Shown: positions 10,621 through 23,280 of the stretch, piece by piece | How the letters are laid out: each line of letters opens with the position of its first letter | Position numbering within the stretch: position 1 is the first letter of the stretch | NCBI GenBank assembly: GCA_017893485.1 | Contig: CM030363.1 | Coordinates: 173,254,686 to 173,318,685, forward strand | DNA length: 64,000 nt | Origin: Hemerocallis citrina | Taxonomy: Eukaryota > Streptophyta > Magnoliopsida > Asparagales > Asphodelaceae | Direction: 5' to 3' | Translations under genes and position numbers: made by a program | The notes under the pieces: generated by a model | Database searches by the model: none | What the model was told of the DNA's origin: nothing | Seen by the model: only the letters and a program-made list of their open reading frames with translations

Positions 10621-12320
10621 AATCCACAATTTGCAACTTTGCATACATTTTCGACCTTTGAATCGATTTGTACTTCCATATACAAAATATAATTTATTTC
10701 CAGAATATATTCCTTTTAAAACATTATCATATATACTATCAAATTCTCAAGTTTCCTCTTTTCCAATCAAAATGCATCAAAACATATTTTCCAAATAAAC
10801 TACTTTCTTTTATCAAAATCACTTTAAGAAATCTCTATACTCGTATAAATAACATTTTGAGGTTATAAATCATACTTTTTGCCACATTTCGCATTATTCC
10901 AATAATGTCTCAATATGCATCAATTTCATATAATCACTTCAATTCTAGCAATTCAACTAGCAATCGTAACAAGCATAGCAATTTGCATTTACCATAATCA
11001 ATTTCATGCAATCAATTCAATTTCAACCAAGTAAATCACGTATTATCTATCATGCAAATTATATTCCTAAATTAGAAAGCATTTAAGAAACACCCACCTA
11101 AAAATGAAGATTTGTTACCCAAATGAACTCCTAGATTTAGAAGCTCCTAAAGAAACTCCAATTGCAACTCCTCGAAATCCGCGCACCAAAGCTAGCCTCC
11201 AAGCTCCACATTTCGGCAAGCATCCATCAATGAGCATCTCCATCTCCATTCGGCAATCATCAAGAATAACTCCCATCTTCTTTCATGTACACATACTATG
11301 TATGTACATATATATACATTAGTATATGTATATAGGCAAGTGGAATGGTGATAAAATGGAGGAATGGACAGAGCTTTGCTGGTTTGGGGATTGCTTCTTT
11401 CGGCATGGGCAGGGGAGAAGAGAGAAGAGATGAGAGGAAGAGAGGCTAAGAGTGCATTTTTATAAGAAAGCTAATGGGTAGTTAGTATAACTACCTCCAC
11501 ATGAACTCCACTAACCCATGATTATAATTTGTAACTTGTTTTCCCTCCCATTTCAAAATCAAAACTCCAGAATTTTCCCTCCTCTCACAGCAGCCCGGTC
11601 CCCAAATTGTGTGCACATCGCACGTGTGCACGTGCACGTGCTTTGTGTACAAAACAATTTATTTATTTAATCCCTTTAAAACAACTTATTTAAATTTGTA
11701 ATAAATATGTAAAATTAACTTAAAAATTATACTTTTCATGCACAATAAAATGGAAAGAAACATTTCATGAAAATTTATTTTGAAGGAAGAACGCGCTTAA
11801 ACACGTGCACCAAAACACGTGCGTCGCCCGTAAAATCTCAAAAATACAAAAATTGACTTTATGAACCGAAAGATAATTATAATCAATTAGAATGCAATAG
11901 AAAGTATATTTAATATACATATTTGATAATATACTCAAACATACAGAAAACACGTGTATTGCACGTAGAAAATTTATTTTAACTAAAAATTGTCAAAAAT
12001 TGAATTCTATCTATAAAATGAATTTAAACATGTTTATAAAAATAAGTAATTGAAATCCATTGAAAACTTGCACGTAACGGTGAAATACCCAAAATCGACA
12101 CGTGCATCGATAATACGTAAAAAGCACGTAAAAACTCCAAGATTGAAATTTAGCATTTTGAGTTGTCTCAAATGTGATTTTAAGAATACGAGATTGCATG
12201 AATAATCGGAATTCGAAATACATATCAAAATGCGTTATGGATATAATCAATAACCGTACAAAATGCACGTGCGTAACACCCGAGGGCAAAATTGTCAATT
12301 AAATTTTGCGGGGTGTTACA

Positions 12321-12335
12321 TTCTCCCCCCCTTAG
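12321..12335 (-). other. Polypurine tract of the LARD-like element
   Basis: TTCTCCCCCCCTTAG on the plus strand (CTAAGGGGGGGAGAA sense) abuts the 3' LTR. Confidence 0.85.
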
Positions 12336-13735
12336 AACAGTTCCGTCCCCGAAACTCACTATGGTAAAGGTTGTATTTTGTACACACCAAAGAAAATATC
12401 AGTATAACATATAGAAAACTACGAACATCAAGGAAATACATATAGCATAAAAGTAAGCAATGTGGAAAATGAGACAAAAATCTATTTAAGAAAATTTATG
12501 AATATCAAAATTTTACAAGAACTAAACAAGAAAACTAGGAAAGTAGTATAGGAAAACAAATACGACAATAGAGGATAGTGCATTTTGAAAAGAATTTACG
12601 TACAAATTACTGTCAAGTAACCATTAGATAAAAATGATAAATAAACTTAGTCATTAATTGTGAAATAATTTCAGAAAACAATGCAATAAAGAGAACATAG
12701 TTAATGGGTACTTTATAAATAGGTTCCATACTAAAAATTCATCAATGTAATAAATGGTAAAAAGTCGCAAACCAAATTGGTACTATATGACAAAACTAGC
12801 AATTTAATAGTTCGAGAAATATCTTAGAAGGGTATATAGTAAAAGAGTAGAAAACATAAAATAATTCGGTATACAAATTAGTATCATAAAAAAAAAAATT
12901 GTAAGGTAACTTTAATAATTATACATACAATTTAAAAATTAGGTATATATCGAAATACCTTCGAATTATTCAGTAGAGCGAGAAAACCAACTTACGAAAA
13001 TCACATAGGCGAAAAATTATAGATAGCATGACAGGAAAATTATAAATGATTTGTAGCAGTCAAACGAGACATCGTAGTAGTAAAACGTACTATTGAAAGC
13101 AGTGCGAAAACCAATTATATAACAAGGGAAAGTATAGACAATGAAAAAATGATTTTGTATATAAATCGATATTATAAGGTAATTTGTAAAGTAAATACAA
13201 TGATCATAGGTGTATGATAAAAAAGCAAAATCCAAATAATTTCGATTTGTCCAGTAGGCCAAGAAATCAGCATACAAAATTATGTATATACATAAACGGA
13301 AATTATAGGGCAAAACAACAACACCAGGATACAAAATTTATAAATGATGTGTAGGAGAAAATAATACATTATGGTAGTAACAATGCAAAACTAATTATAT
13401 AGAAGTGAATCATGAATTATAACAGAAGTATAATAAATAAACTGTTAGGTGAGTAGCCACCAAATTTAAAATAGCAAAATACAATAAAGTTGTATGAAAT
13501 ACTAACTCACATAAAATACAAAGTACTACGAAGAAGACAGCAAGATAGTTGAGATTTAAGCGGTAAATACACAAGTTTGATAGATATAAAAATCAGTATA
13601 AACTGGATAATGTTAGGTTGCAAAATATTGTAAAATAATATAAGCTAGTACCAATGAAACAGTTATAAGTGAATATTATAGAAAACAAGGTAGGGATCTT
13701 CTAAGTATAATATTTCATTTTGGTTTAGGTTCGTC

Positions 13736-14005
13736 TCACTGGTATCCAACAGCAGACTTGCCTATCTTGATCTCAAGTTGTATAATTGCTTCTACGATAT
13801 CCGGTTGCAATTTGCCTTCTGGGCATTCGGTTGCAAACTTTACCTCACCGACATCCAGTTGCAGTTTGCCTTCTGGACATTCAGTTGCAAACTTTGCCTC
13901 CCCGACTTCCAGTTGCAGTTTGCCTCCAATGATGTCTAGTTGCATATTTGCCCTCTCGACATTAAGTTGCACCAAAGCGGAAGATGGGAAGATGTAATCT
14001 TCCAT
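13736..14005 (-). other. Short repeat-containing ORF in the LARD interior, coding status doubtful
   Basis: An 89-codon open stretch (minus) that is less AT-rich than its surroundings. It holds three imperfect copies of a ~17-residue unit around GKLQLEVGE and KFATECPE, plus weaker copies, that is, a short DNA repeat with TTGCAGTTTGCCT(T/C)C. It resembles no protein I know. It could be a small captured coding piece or a minisatellite that happens to be open. Confidence 0.3.
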
Positions 14006-14971
14006 GTATACTTAGGTTGGATATGGGATGTTTAATAAAGTATGGTGTTATGTTTGAAAATCAATGATACAGAAAAAGATTTTACACAATGAAATATCAA
14101 AATAGGTGTATAGGATATATCAACATAGAGGGTACTAGTGAAAAATTATTAACACTAAAATAATGTGAAATATATGCACATGTTGGAAATACAACTTAAA
14201 ACAATAATGATGTAAGGTAGCAAATTAGGGCAATAGACACAAACAATTATACATAAAAATAATAATATAGTAATTTGAGGAGGGTGAAATTATATGTATA
14301 GCAAATATTTTGAAATATATGAAACATATAAAAATCAATGGAAAATATATATAGTATCAAGACAATTTAAATTTAGAGGATAAAGTAAAGCATGAATAGT
14401 GAATATATGCATTATATTAAGGAAACATAAATTACAAAATTAATGAACATAACAAATGTACTAACAATAGTATTGAATGCAGACAATAAATCAAATTAGT
14501 ATGTTGTATCTATATGGATAAAATATCTTGTTAAAATATATTGAAATATATAAGACAATTCGAGATAACGAAAGAATATCGTATCACAAAATCAAATCAT
14601 GCAAAATGAATACACATAAGCAGAATTCCCAAACAAAATTTCAAAAATGTACTAATGAATGAAAATAATAGTTGTAATATAAATTTAATAGAATGCATGA
14701 AGAAACAGCGAATATAGACGGATGATCATAAAGTGACATAAAACACGAAAGACAAAGCTTTAAGATTGAGAGACAATTAAAATAAGTTCAACAAAATCAA
14801 GACTAAGGAAAATAGACAAAATACTAGGCATTGAAATGATTTAATAGTATAGGAAAACATTTATTTGGAAAATATCGAATGTTGGAAAGGTACTATAATG
14901 AAAAATCCAAAAAATAATTTGAGAGGAAAGTGTGTTCATGTGTAAGGTATCATGAATGACGGTTCAAATCA

Positions 14972-14998
14972 ACCACGCTTCCACTGCGCCACTCTGAT
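14972..14998 (-). ncRNA. Fragment matching the 5' part of initiator tRNA-Met
   Basis: On the minus strand 27 nt match the start of plant tRNA-iMet (ATCAGAGTGGCGCAG, then GGAAGCGTGGT) with one mismatch, as I know that sequence. They include the internal A-box TGGCGCAGTGG. The anticodon arm and 3' half are absent, so it is not a functional tRNA gene. It lies ~250 nt downstream of the PBS that pairs with the 3' end of the same tRNA. Confidence 0.6.
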
Positions 14999-15248
14999 AC
15001 CCAGGGAAAATGAGCTCGCATACAATTTCAAATCAATGTATACGAGGAGAGCATCATGAATGTAAATTCAATAACAACTTCCATTCATGACTCCAGCCAT
15101 CCAATAGGAAAAAGGGGAGGAAAGACATCAGCCTATAGAGCAACACAAATGTAAATCACTTACATTTAAATCTCTATGAACTGAACTCACACTCTAATGT
15201 CCACTTCTAGGGTGTCGTTCCTTATAAATTTGTACTACTTAGAAGCGT

Positions 15249-15261
15249 GGCTCTGATACCA
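15249..15261 (-). other. Primer binding site (tRNA-iMet) of the LARD-like element
   Basis: GGCTCTGATACCA on the plus strand is TGGTATCAGAGCC sense, complementary to the tRNA-iMet 3' end, 2 nt from the 5' LTR. Confidence 0.92.
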
Positions 15262-15263
15262 CT

Positions 15264-18200
15264 TGTAACGCCCCGAATTCCAAATACAACTGAATTCGAG
15301 AGTTCTACAGGATCTTTTCACTTCTTTCGTACAATTTTACAAGGAATTTAAAACTTTTATTTCAACAATAATTACATCAGAGTCTTTTACATCAATAAGC
15401 AGCGGAATCAATAAAATACAACAATAATGAATGTACAATTGTTACAATTTTAACATTTAAGTAATCAACAGCATCAATTCTCTTTATATCTTCATGTAAC
15501 TCCATAACCTGCATATAAACTGTGGGCGCGTCAGTTGCTTACAACTGACGAAATATTATACACGGCCATCCTCTCTATGCCGGAAACAGTATAACGATTC
15601 TCAAATGCTTTAGCAAACACAAACTTGATCACAAACAAATCTACCAAGGGACTATCCTGTTGATGTCGTGTTGTGCGGTGCACTTAGTCCTTAATGCAGT
15701 TGTTTATATTATATGACACTAATGCACACTTATTCGGATTCTATGCATCCCATACTACATAGGTCCGAGGGCAAGCCTCTTAATCGTTCTTCCTTTTTGT
15801 AGGGTTCAATCCCCCGCCATGACTTACTCTACTTCTGTAATTCCAGTGAGTATCCTAGATGATTCTATGAGTACAAGCATGTATCCTGGCCTCTGGAGTA
15901 GAATTTCGCGCCATGTCTTGACTCGTCAAGCATGCATTCTGCGACAATTCAGCCTCCTCCCTGAACACACTCCTCTTGCAGTCACCAAAACATCCCACAA
16001 GCGTGACTAGAGTCCGATCATTACTGAGTTGTGCCCGCGCCATGTCTTGACTCATCAAGCATGCATTCTGCGGCTCACACACCCGCACCGTACCCTAGCT
16101 CTCATACTCATGTTTTTCTCTCACCTTCATCACCTCCACACTATGTATTTATCTGTAATTTCGGTAAGTGTCATAGACGTTCCATGATTACAAGCACGTG
16201 TCCAAGACCCTGGAGGGGAACCTCGCGCCATGTCTTGACTCATCAAGCATGCATTCTGCGATAGTTCAGCCTCCTCCCTGAACACGATCCTCTTTCCGTC
16301 ACCAAACATCCCACAAGCGTCGCCAAGATCCCGATCATTCTGGAGTATATTGTCCACGCCATGTCTTGACTCATCAAGCATGCATTCTGTGGATCACATC
16401 CGCATCGTAGACCCTAGGCTCCCATACTTATGTTTTTCTCTTACTTTCATTACAGCCTTACAATGTATTAATTATTAGAATCATGAATAAAATCAAAGCA
16501 CTAGAGTTAGCCTCTCCACTCAACCGGACTTATTCATTCATTATAATACCTGACCAACCTTGGTCTTTCAAATTCTCATTTCATTTCATTTCATTGCCGG
16601 GGGAGACTTAGCTACTCTTTAGTTTCAATTTCCCATTCACAATTTCCAATTGAGCATTTCCAGCTCATAATTCAATTTTGAGTCTCACAGACTTTCTCAT
16701 CATGATCTTAGCCTTTCATATTCATTTAATTCTCAATTCAAATCTATGATTCATCTCATGTAAATTCTCAATTCAACTATGATTCATTTCATATAAATTT
16801 ATGCAGCAACAAATAGAGTTTACCAATATCCAGATTCACAATCTTTACCACAAACCATTCACAAGATTTCAGATATATCAAAAGCACTCTGGACAGTCGA
16901 CTGGGAACTCTTCCAGTCGACTTGTCCAGTCAAAACCAGTTATTCATCACCACTCGGGAGAGTCGACTGCTGCACATGGCAGTCGGCTGTTCCGCAGTGT
17001 TCCACTTCAATTTAATTTCTTTGTCAATTTCATCTTCCATGACCTTGTGTGCATTCCACAATAAAACTCAATCACGTATTAATAACCATAAAATCTCACA
17101 TTCAACTTATTTAACTTTCATTTGTCAAAATCAATTTCAAACTCAAGAATCATAACAGTTCGGTTCAGTCGACTGGTGGCAGTATCAGTCGACTGTCCCG
17201 CAAATATCTTGAAAACTCAACATCAAAATTATGACAGCAGCAGTCGACTGTAACTGTATTCAGTCGACTGTCCCGCTGATGAAAACCAACTTTTTAACAC
17301 TTACCAGTCGACTGTGGAAGTAATCAGTCGACTGTCAAATCCACAATTTGCAACTTTGCATACATTTTCGACCTTTGAATCGATTTGTACTTCCATATAC
17401 AAAATATAATTTATTTCCAGAATATATTCCTTTTAAAACATTATCATATATACTATCAAATTCTCAAGTTTCCTCTTTTCCAATCAAAATGCATCAAAAC
17501 ATATTTTCCAAATAAACTACTTTCTTTTATCAAAATCACTTTAAGAAATCTCTATACTCGTATAAATAACATTTTGAGGTTATAAATCATACTTTTTGCC
17601 ACATTTCGCATTATTCCAATAATGTCTCAATATGCATCAATTTCATATAATCACTTCAATTCTAGCAATTCAACTAGCAATCGTAACAAGCATAGCAATT
17701 TGCATTTACCATAATCAATTTCATGCAATCAATTCAATTTCAACCAAGTAAATCACGTATTATCTATCATGCAAATTATATTCCTAAATTAGAAAGCATT
17801 TAAGAAACACCCACCTAAAAATGAAGATTTGTTACCCAAATGAACTCCTAGATTTAGAAGCTCCTAAAGAAACTCCAATTGCAACTCCTCGAAATCCGCG
17901 CACCAAAGCTAGCCTCCAAGCTCCACATTTCGGCAAGCATCCATCAATGAGCATCTCCATCTCCATTCGGCAATCATCAAGAATAACTCCCATCTTCTTT
18001 CATGTACACATACTATGTATGTACATATATATACATTAGTATATGTATATAGGCAAGTGGAATGGTGATAAAATGGAGGAATGGACAGAGCTTTGCTGGT
18101 TTGGGGATTGCTTCTTTCGGCATGGGCAGGGGAGAAGAGAGAAGAGATGAGAGGAAGAGAGGCTAAGAGTGCATTTTTATAAGAAAGCTAATGGGTAGTA

Positions 18201-19035
18201 GTATAACTACCTCCACATGAACTCCACTAACCCATGATTATAATTTGTAACTTGTTTTCCCTCCCATTTCAAAGTCAAAACTCCAGAATTTTCCCTCCTC
18301 TCACAGCAGCCCGGTCCCCAAATTGTGTGCACATCGCACGTGTGCACGTGCACGTGCTTTGTGTACAAAACAATTTATTTATTTAATCCCTTTAAACAAC
18401 TTATTTAAATTTGTAATAAATATGTAAAATTAACTTAAAAATTATACTTTTCATGCACAATAAAATGGAAAGAAACATTTCATGAAAATTTATTTTGAAG
18501 GAAGAACGCGCTTAAACACGTGCACCAAAACACGTGCGTCGCCCGTAAAATCTCAAAAATACAAAAATTGACTTTATGAACCGAAAGATAATTATAATCA
18601 ATTAGAATGCAATAGAAAGTATATTTAATATACATATTTGATAATATACTCAAACATACAGAAAACACGTGTATTGCACGTAGAAAATTTATTTTAACTA
18701 AAAATTGTCAAAAATTGAATTCTATCTATAAAATGAATTTAAACATGTTTATAAAAATAAGTAATTGAAATCCATTGAAAACTTGCACGTAACGGTGAAA
18801 TACCCAAAATCGACACGTGCATCGATAATACGTAAAAAGCACGTAAAAACTCCAAGATTGAAATTTAGCATTTTGAGTTGTCTCAAATGTGATTTTAAGA
18901 ATACGAGATTGCATGAATAATCGGAATTCGAAATACATATCAAAATGCGTTATGGATATAATCAATAACCGTACAAAATGCACGTGCGTAACACCCGAGG
19001 GCAAAATTGTCAATTAAATTTTGCGGGGTGTTACA
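15264..19035 (-). repeat. 5' LTR of the LARD-like element (3772 bp)
   Basis: Near-identical to 8548-12320. Differences seen include an extra G near 15772, C/T near 15893, C/T near 16148, C/T near 16545, a missing T near 18199, A/G near 18274 and a missing A near 18395. Confidence 0.97.
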
Positions 19036-19700
19036 CCTCCAAAGGGTAAGAAATGAGTATGATTTTGTTCAAGTTTTGAAAAAATGACACGACCCCAATT
19101 TATAGCAATTTTGCCAAAAATGGCATAAACTGCTTGTTGCAGTTCCATAGAATACTGATCATAACTTCCTCTTTTGGGAAGAATGTTATAAGTAAGTATT
19201 CCTGCAACCAATTTTGCAACAGGAGTGATATTTTTACTAGTCATTGGGGGTCCATTTTTGGGCAAAACTATTTTGGACAAAACAGATAAATCATCAAGGA
19301 TAATTTCACTAAGATCGAGTCCCTCGTCATCAATACCCATTATGAGATTTATTCTCTCGGGAGTGAGTGTCATCTTAGTATTTTTGACCGAGGAACGGAT
19401 AACAACTTCTCCATCTTTCTTTTGCACAACTCTCATATTTGTGTAAAAAAGATAGATAAGTTGGGGATAGTAATTGGGTTGATTGACTAAAGAAAGGTAC
19501 TCATAAAGACTACAGTTTTGGAAGATAGGGACAAGGTTGAATCTATCTAGGTCATTAAAATTGACAAAACAACCTGGAAAAATGACAATGGTACACATAA
19601 GATACCATCGTTCTAACAGATCCAGACTCAAAAGGTACTGTGAGTAATCCTGAGATGATGAACTACCATCATGAGACCTTTTAAAACGTTTAGGTGCCAT
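19036..19700 (-). pseudogene. Extra ORF of the SIRE-like element, N-terminal part (Transposase_32/'plant transposon protein'-like)
   Basis: Starts MAPKRFKRSH at 19700 with a basic then Ser-rich N terminus. The body resembles the putative plant transposon protein domain (Transposase_32 type): an FYTNM segment, then a TPERINLIMG helix, an acidic hinge, NILPKRGSYDQYS and AIFGKIAINWGRVIF. No catalytic residues are recognisable. It sits between pol and the 3' LTR, where SIRE-type elements carry an additional ORF; I see no signal peptide or transmembrane segment that would argue for an envelope. The reading frame is cut at 19036 by the LARD-like insertion and resumes at 8547. Confidence 0.7.
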
Positions 19701-20187
19701 TAGAAAGAAGTTTAGGAACGGGATTTTACCAAGAGGGAATAGGGAAACAAACAGCAGACGAGAATCAGCAGCTCGGCAGTCGACTCTTCAGATTGAACTT
19801 CTTCTCCTTGCCTTAGGGTTTCTGATTTGGGGGTAAAGGTAAAAAGTGAAGATGGAGGCTGTGGAGAAGGATTTTAACTGAAGATAGACGGCTGTGATTC
19901 AAGGGGAAAGAGATCAACGGCTGATGGAGAGGTCACGGGTGAAAAGAAGATAAACTTTTATCTCAAAAACTGTGTGATGAATCGTCGCTGAAGACAATTT
20001 GACTCGCGACAGTCGACTGATAGTGTAGAGCAGTCGACTTAGTCGAGAAGAAAATTAATTTTTATATCTACTGATCAGTCGACTTGAAGAATGTTCAGTC
20101 GACTGTCTAAAGAACAAAATAGGTATATATAAAAAATACAGTATAGTCGACTTAATAAAAACACAGTCGACTTAACAGATGAAATTT
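19701..20187 (-). other. Spacer between pol and the extra ORF of the SIRE-like element
   Basis: Non-coding, with about six GTCGACT motifs (19777-20170), several in the full CAGTCGACTG or CAGTCGACTT form. On the minus strand this would be the leader of the extra ORF. Confidence 0.5.
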
Positions 20188-23100
20188 TCAACAAATATCA
20201 GTAAAATTACATATTCCTAGTTCTCTTCTTAAGTTAATAAAAGTATCTTCCTTAAGGGGTTTGGTAAAGATATCTGCTATTTGTTTATCAGTAGAGATAA
20301 AGTCTAAAGATATATCTCCTTTTAAAACATGATCACGTAGAAAATAATGTCGAATATCAATATGTTTCGTACGTGAGTGTTGAACCGGATTTTTAGATAG
20401 ATTAATTGCACTGGTATTATCACACATAATTGAAGGTTTTTCAAAGGAAATACCATAATCTAATAAGGTTTGTTTCATCCACAAGATTTGTGCACATGCC
20501 AAACTTGCAGCGATATATTCAGCTTCTGTAGTAGATAGGGACACTGAATTTTATTTTTTACTGCACCAAGAAACTAGTGAATGTCCCAAAAAGTGACATG
20601 TTCCACTAGTGCTCTTGCAATCAGTTTTACTACCAGCAAAATCAGCATCGCTATACGACAAAAGTTGAAAATTATCGGTGCGTGGATAAAATAAACTATA
20701 ATCAGATGTGCCTTTAATGTATCTTAAAATTCGTTTCACAGCTTTTAAATGAGACTCTTTAGGACTAGACTGATATCTAGCACATAAACATACACTGAAC
20801 ATAATATCTGGTCTACTTGCGGTAATATATAAGAGCGAACCAATCATACCACGATAGAGTTTTTGATCAACACTCTTACCTAATATATCTTTGTCAAGGG
20901 TAGTAGTGATAGCCATAGGTGTGGATTTACTACTTGTACTATCCATGTTAAACCGTTTGAGTAATTCCTTTGCATATTTTCCTTGATTAATAATATGCTG
21001 TTTAATTTGAAGTCCAAGGAAAAAATTGAGTTCACCCATGTGACTCATCTCAAACTCGTTTTTCATGGTGTTAGCAAACTCTTGACATAGATTATTATTA
21101 GTAGAGCCAAAGATTATATCATCAACATATATTTGTATGATTAAGATATCATTCTTAATTCTCTTAATAAACAAGGTAGTGTCTACTTTACCTATCTCAA
21201 ATCCTGTTTCTAAAAGAAAAGTTTTCAGACGATCATACCAAGCACGTGGTGCTTGTTTAAGACCGTACAAAGCCTTTTTCAATTTATAAACATGATTTGA
21301 AAATTATTCATGTTCAAAACATAAACATTTTCTTTAATAAACCCATTAAGGAAAGCACTTTTAACATCCATTTGATAAAGTATAAAATTCATGAAACAAG
21401 CAAAAGATAATAAAATTCTAATTGATTCTAGTCTAGCAACAGGAGCATATGTTTCATCAAAATCTATACCTTCTTCTTGATTATACCCTTGAGCAACTAG
21501 TCTAGCTTTATTCCTTACAACTTGTCCTGATTCTTCTAACTTATTTTTAAATACCCATTTGGTACCAATAATAGTATGATCAGGAGGTCGTGGAACTAAA
21601 TCTCATACATCATTCCTTATAAATTGGTTTAATTCATCTTGCATGGCATTCATCCAAAATTCATTCTCACAAGCTTCTTGTATATTTTTTGGTTCAAAAT
21701 CCGACAAGAATACTGTATGAGAAATCATATTAATATGTGATCGTGTCTGAATACCATGGGAGATGTCACCAATTATTAAGTCATGAGGATGATCTTTAAC
21801 TTCAACAAAAGATTTTGGTAAAGTTGAAGATATCACAATAGGATCAGTCGACTTGACAGGTTTTTCAGTCGACTGCTTTACTTCAGTCGACCGGGAGTCC
21901 TTATCGGTCGACTTATCCGCAAGACTAGTTTGTTCTAAAGATTTAATCACATTATTTAAAGATGATGAATCAGTTTCATCATCTTTATTTAAATTTGATG
22001 AAGGCAGAGATTCATCGAATGTAACATGCATTGACTCTTCAATAGTCATTGTAGACTTATTGAAAATTCTATATGCTTTACTCCTATTTGAGTATCCTAA
22101 AAAGATACCCTCATTAGATCTAGGATCAAATTTATCTAAATTATCTTTAGTGTTCAGAATAAAACACTTACAACCAAATGTCTTAAAATAAGAGACTTTA
22201 GGAATTTTGTTAAAAAACAACTCATAACAAGTCTTCTTTAGCTTAGGTCTTATAAGAATCCTATTCAAAACATAACAAGCTGTAGCAACGGCTTCAGCCC
22301 AAAAATACTTAGGTAAATTGCTTTCAACAAGCATGGTACGTGCACATTCTTGCAACGTCCTATTTTTCCTTTCAACCACTCCATTTTGTGGTGAAGCTCT
22401 AGGAAATGCAAATGAATGTGTTATACCATTCTTGTTGCAATATTCTGTAAATGTTTCATTCTCAAATTCTCCACCATGATCACTTCTAATAGTGACTATG
22501 GTTAGAGATCTTTGGTTTTGAACACGTTTACAAAAATTTGCAAATTCATCAAAAGCATCATTCTTATGTTTTAAAAAGAATGTCCAAGTGAATCTTGAAA
22601 AATCATCTACTAAAACAAATACATATCTACTTTTATTTAAAGAAGCAACTCTAGTAGGGCCAAATAAATCCATATGAATTAATTCGAACGGCCTACTAGT
22701 AGTAATTACTTCTTTTGTTTTAAAAGTGGATTTGATTTGTTTTCCTAGTTGACATGCATCACATAACTTATCCTTTTTAAAGGATAGTTTTGGCAGTCCT
22801 TTAACTAGGTTATACTTAGATATTTTTGAGAGATTCTTCATATTCACATGGCCAAATCTTCTATGCCAAAGCCAAGAATCATTGTTAGAAGCTATTAAAC
22901 AAAAATCATTTGAAAACTCAATTGTATTCAAACACAATTCATAAATATTGTTTTTGCGAAAACCTTGAAAAATGATATTTTGCATAGTAGAGTCATAAAT
23001 CAAACATGCATCTTTTTCAAATACAATTTTATATCCTTTATCACACAATTGACTAATACTCAACAAATTATGTTTTAATCCACTAACTAACAACACATTT

Positions 23101-23280
23101 TCTATAGTGGGGTTAGAATTTTTACCAATCATGCCGATTCCTATGACTTTTCCTTTGCTGTTATCACCAAAGGTAACTGTTCCTCCATCGATGCTTTGTA
23201 TGGTGGATAGAAGATTGGCATGACTGGTCATATATTTTGAACACCCGCTGTCAAGTATCCAGCGATCTTTCTTTGGTACC
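20188..23280 (-). pseudogene. pol: pol of the SIRE-like copia element (PR-INT-RT-RNaseH), broken
   Basis: Sense strand is minus. The protease site WILDSGC lies at about 23240-23260. Then come the integrase HHCC region (WHRRFGHVN...CDACQLGK), integrase core (HMDLFGP, SDHGGEF, ERKNRTLQ), a linker with KSTD/RSTE/QSTE repeats, RT with ALYGLKQAPRAW and an intact YVDDIIFGS, and RNase H with LSTTEAEYIA and KHIDIRHYF. Breaks: Trp-to-TGA before DLVPRP (about 21600); loss of ~20 bp plus a stop before the YKLKKALYG segment (about 21283-21320); and Gln-to-TAA after WCSKK (about 20545). The element cannot make a full polyprotein. Confidence 0.93.

Larger units (their letters stand above)
8548..12320 (-). 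repeat. 3' LTR of the LARD-like element (3773 bp)
   Basis: Starts TGTAACGCCCC and ends GGGGTGTTACA. It differs from the other copy by about four substitutions and three 1-bp indels or so. It contains a dimeric repeat (9190-9690), ten CAGTCGACTG-type palindromes (10177-10620) and a cluster of CACGTG motifs (11600-12300). The short ORFs it contains are duplicated identically in the other LTR and look non-coding. Confidence 0.97.
12336..15248 (-). other. Non-coding internal region of the LARD-like element
   Basis: Strongly AT-rich with no gag, protease, integrase or reverse transcriptase signature on either strand. The two details worth noting, a repeat-containing short ORF at 13736-14005 and a tRNA-like piece at 14972-14998, are listed separately. 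Confidence 0.85.
8548..19035 (-). mobile_element. LARD-like non-autonomous LTR retrotransposon, very young
   Basis: 10.5 kb with two nearly identical LTRs of 3773 and 3772 bp and a 2.94-kb internal region without gag or pol. The ends are TGTAAC and GTTACA. Flanks are CCTCC (8543-8547) and CCTCC (19036-19040), a perfect 5-bp target duplication. On the minus strand the PBS TGGTATCAGAGCC lies beside the right LTR and a purine tract beside the left. Very long LTRs and a non-coding interior match the LARD class. Its partner providing proteins is not visible here. Confidence 0.95.

Noticed and set aside
8997..12298. Short ORFs in the LARD LTR, duplicated at 15819-19013
   Set aside because: Present identically only because LTRs are copies; no domain, AT-rich or repeat-derived.
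14972..14998. Functional tRNA-Met gene
   Set aside because: Only the 5' part is present; anticodon, T-arm and 3' end are missing.
19036..19700. Envelope-like gene
   Set aside because: No signal peptide, furin-like site or transmembrane segment seen; fits a plant transposon accessory domain better.
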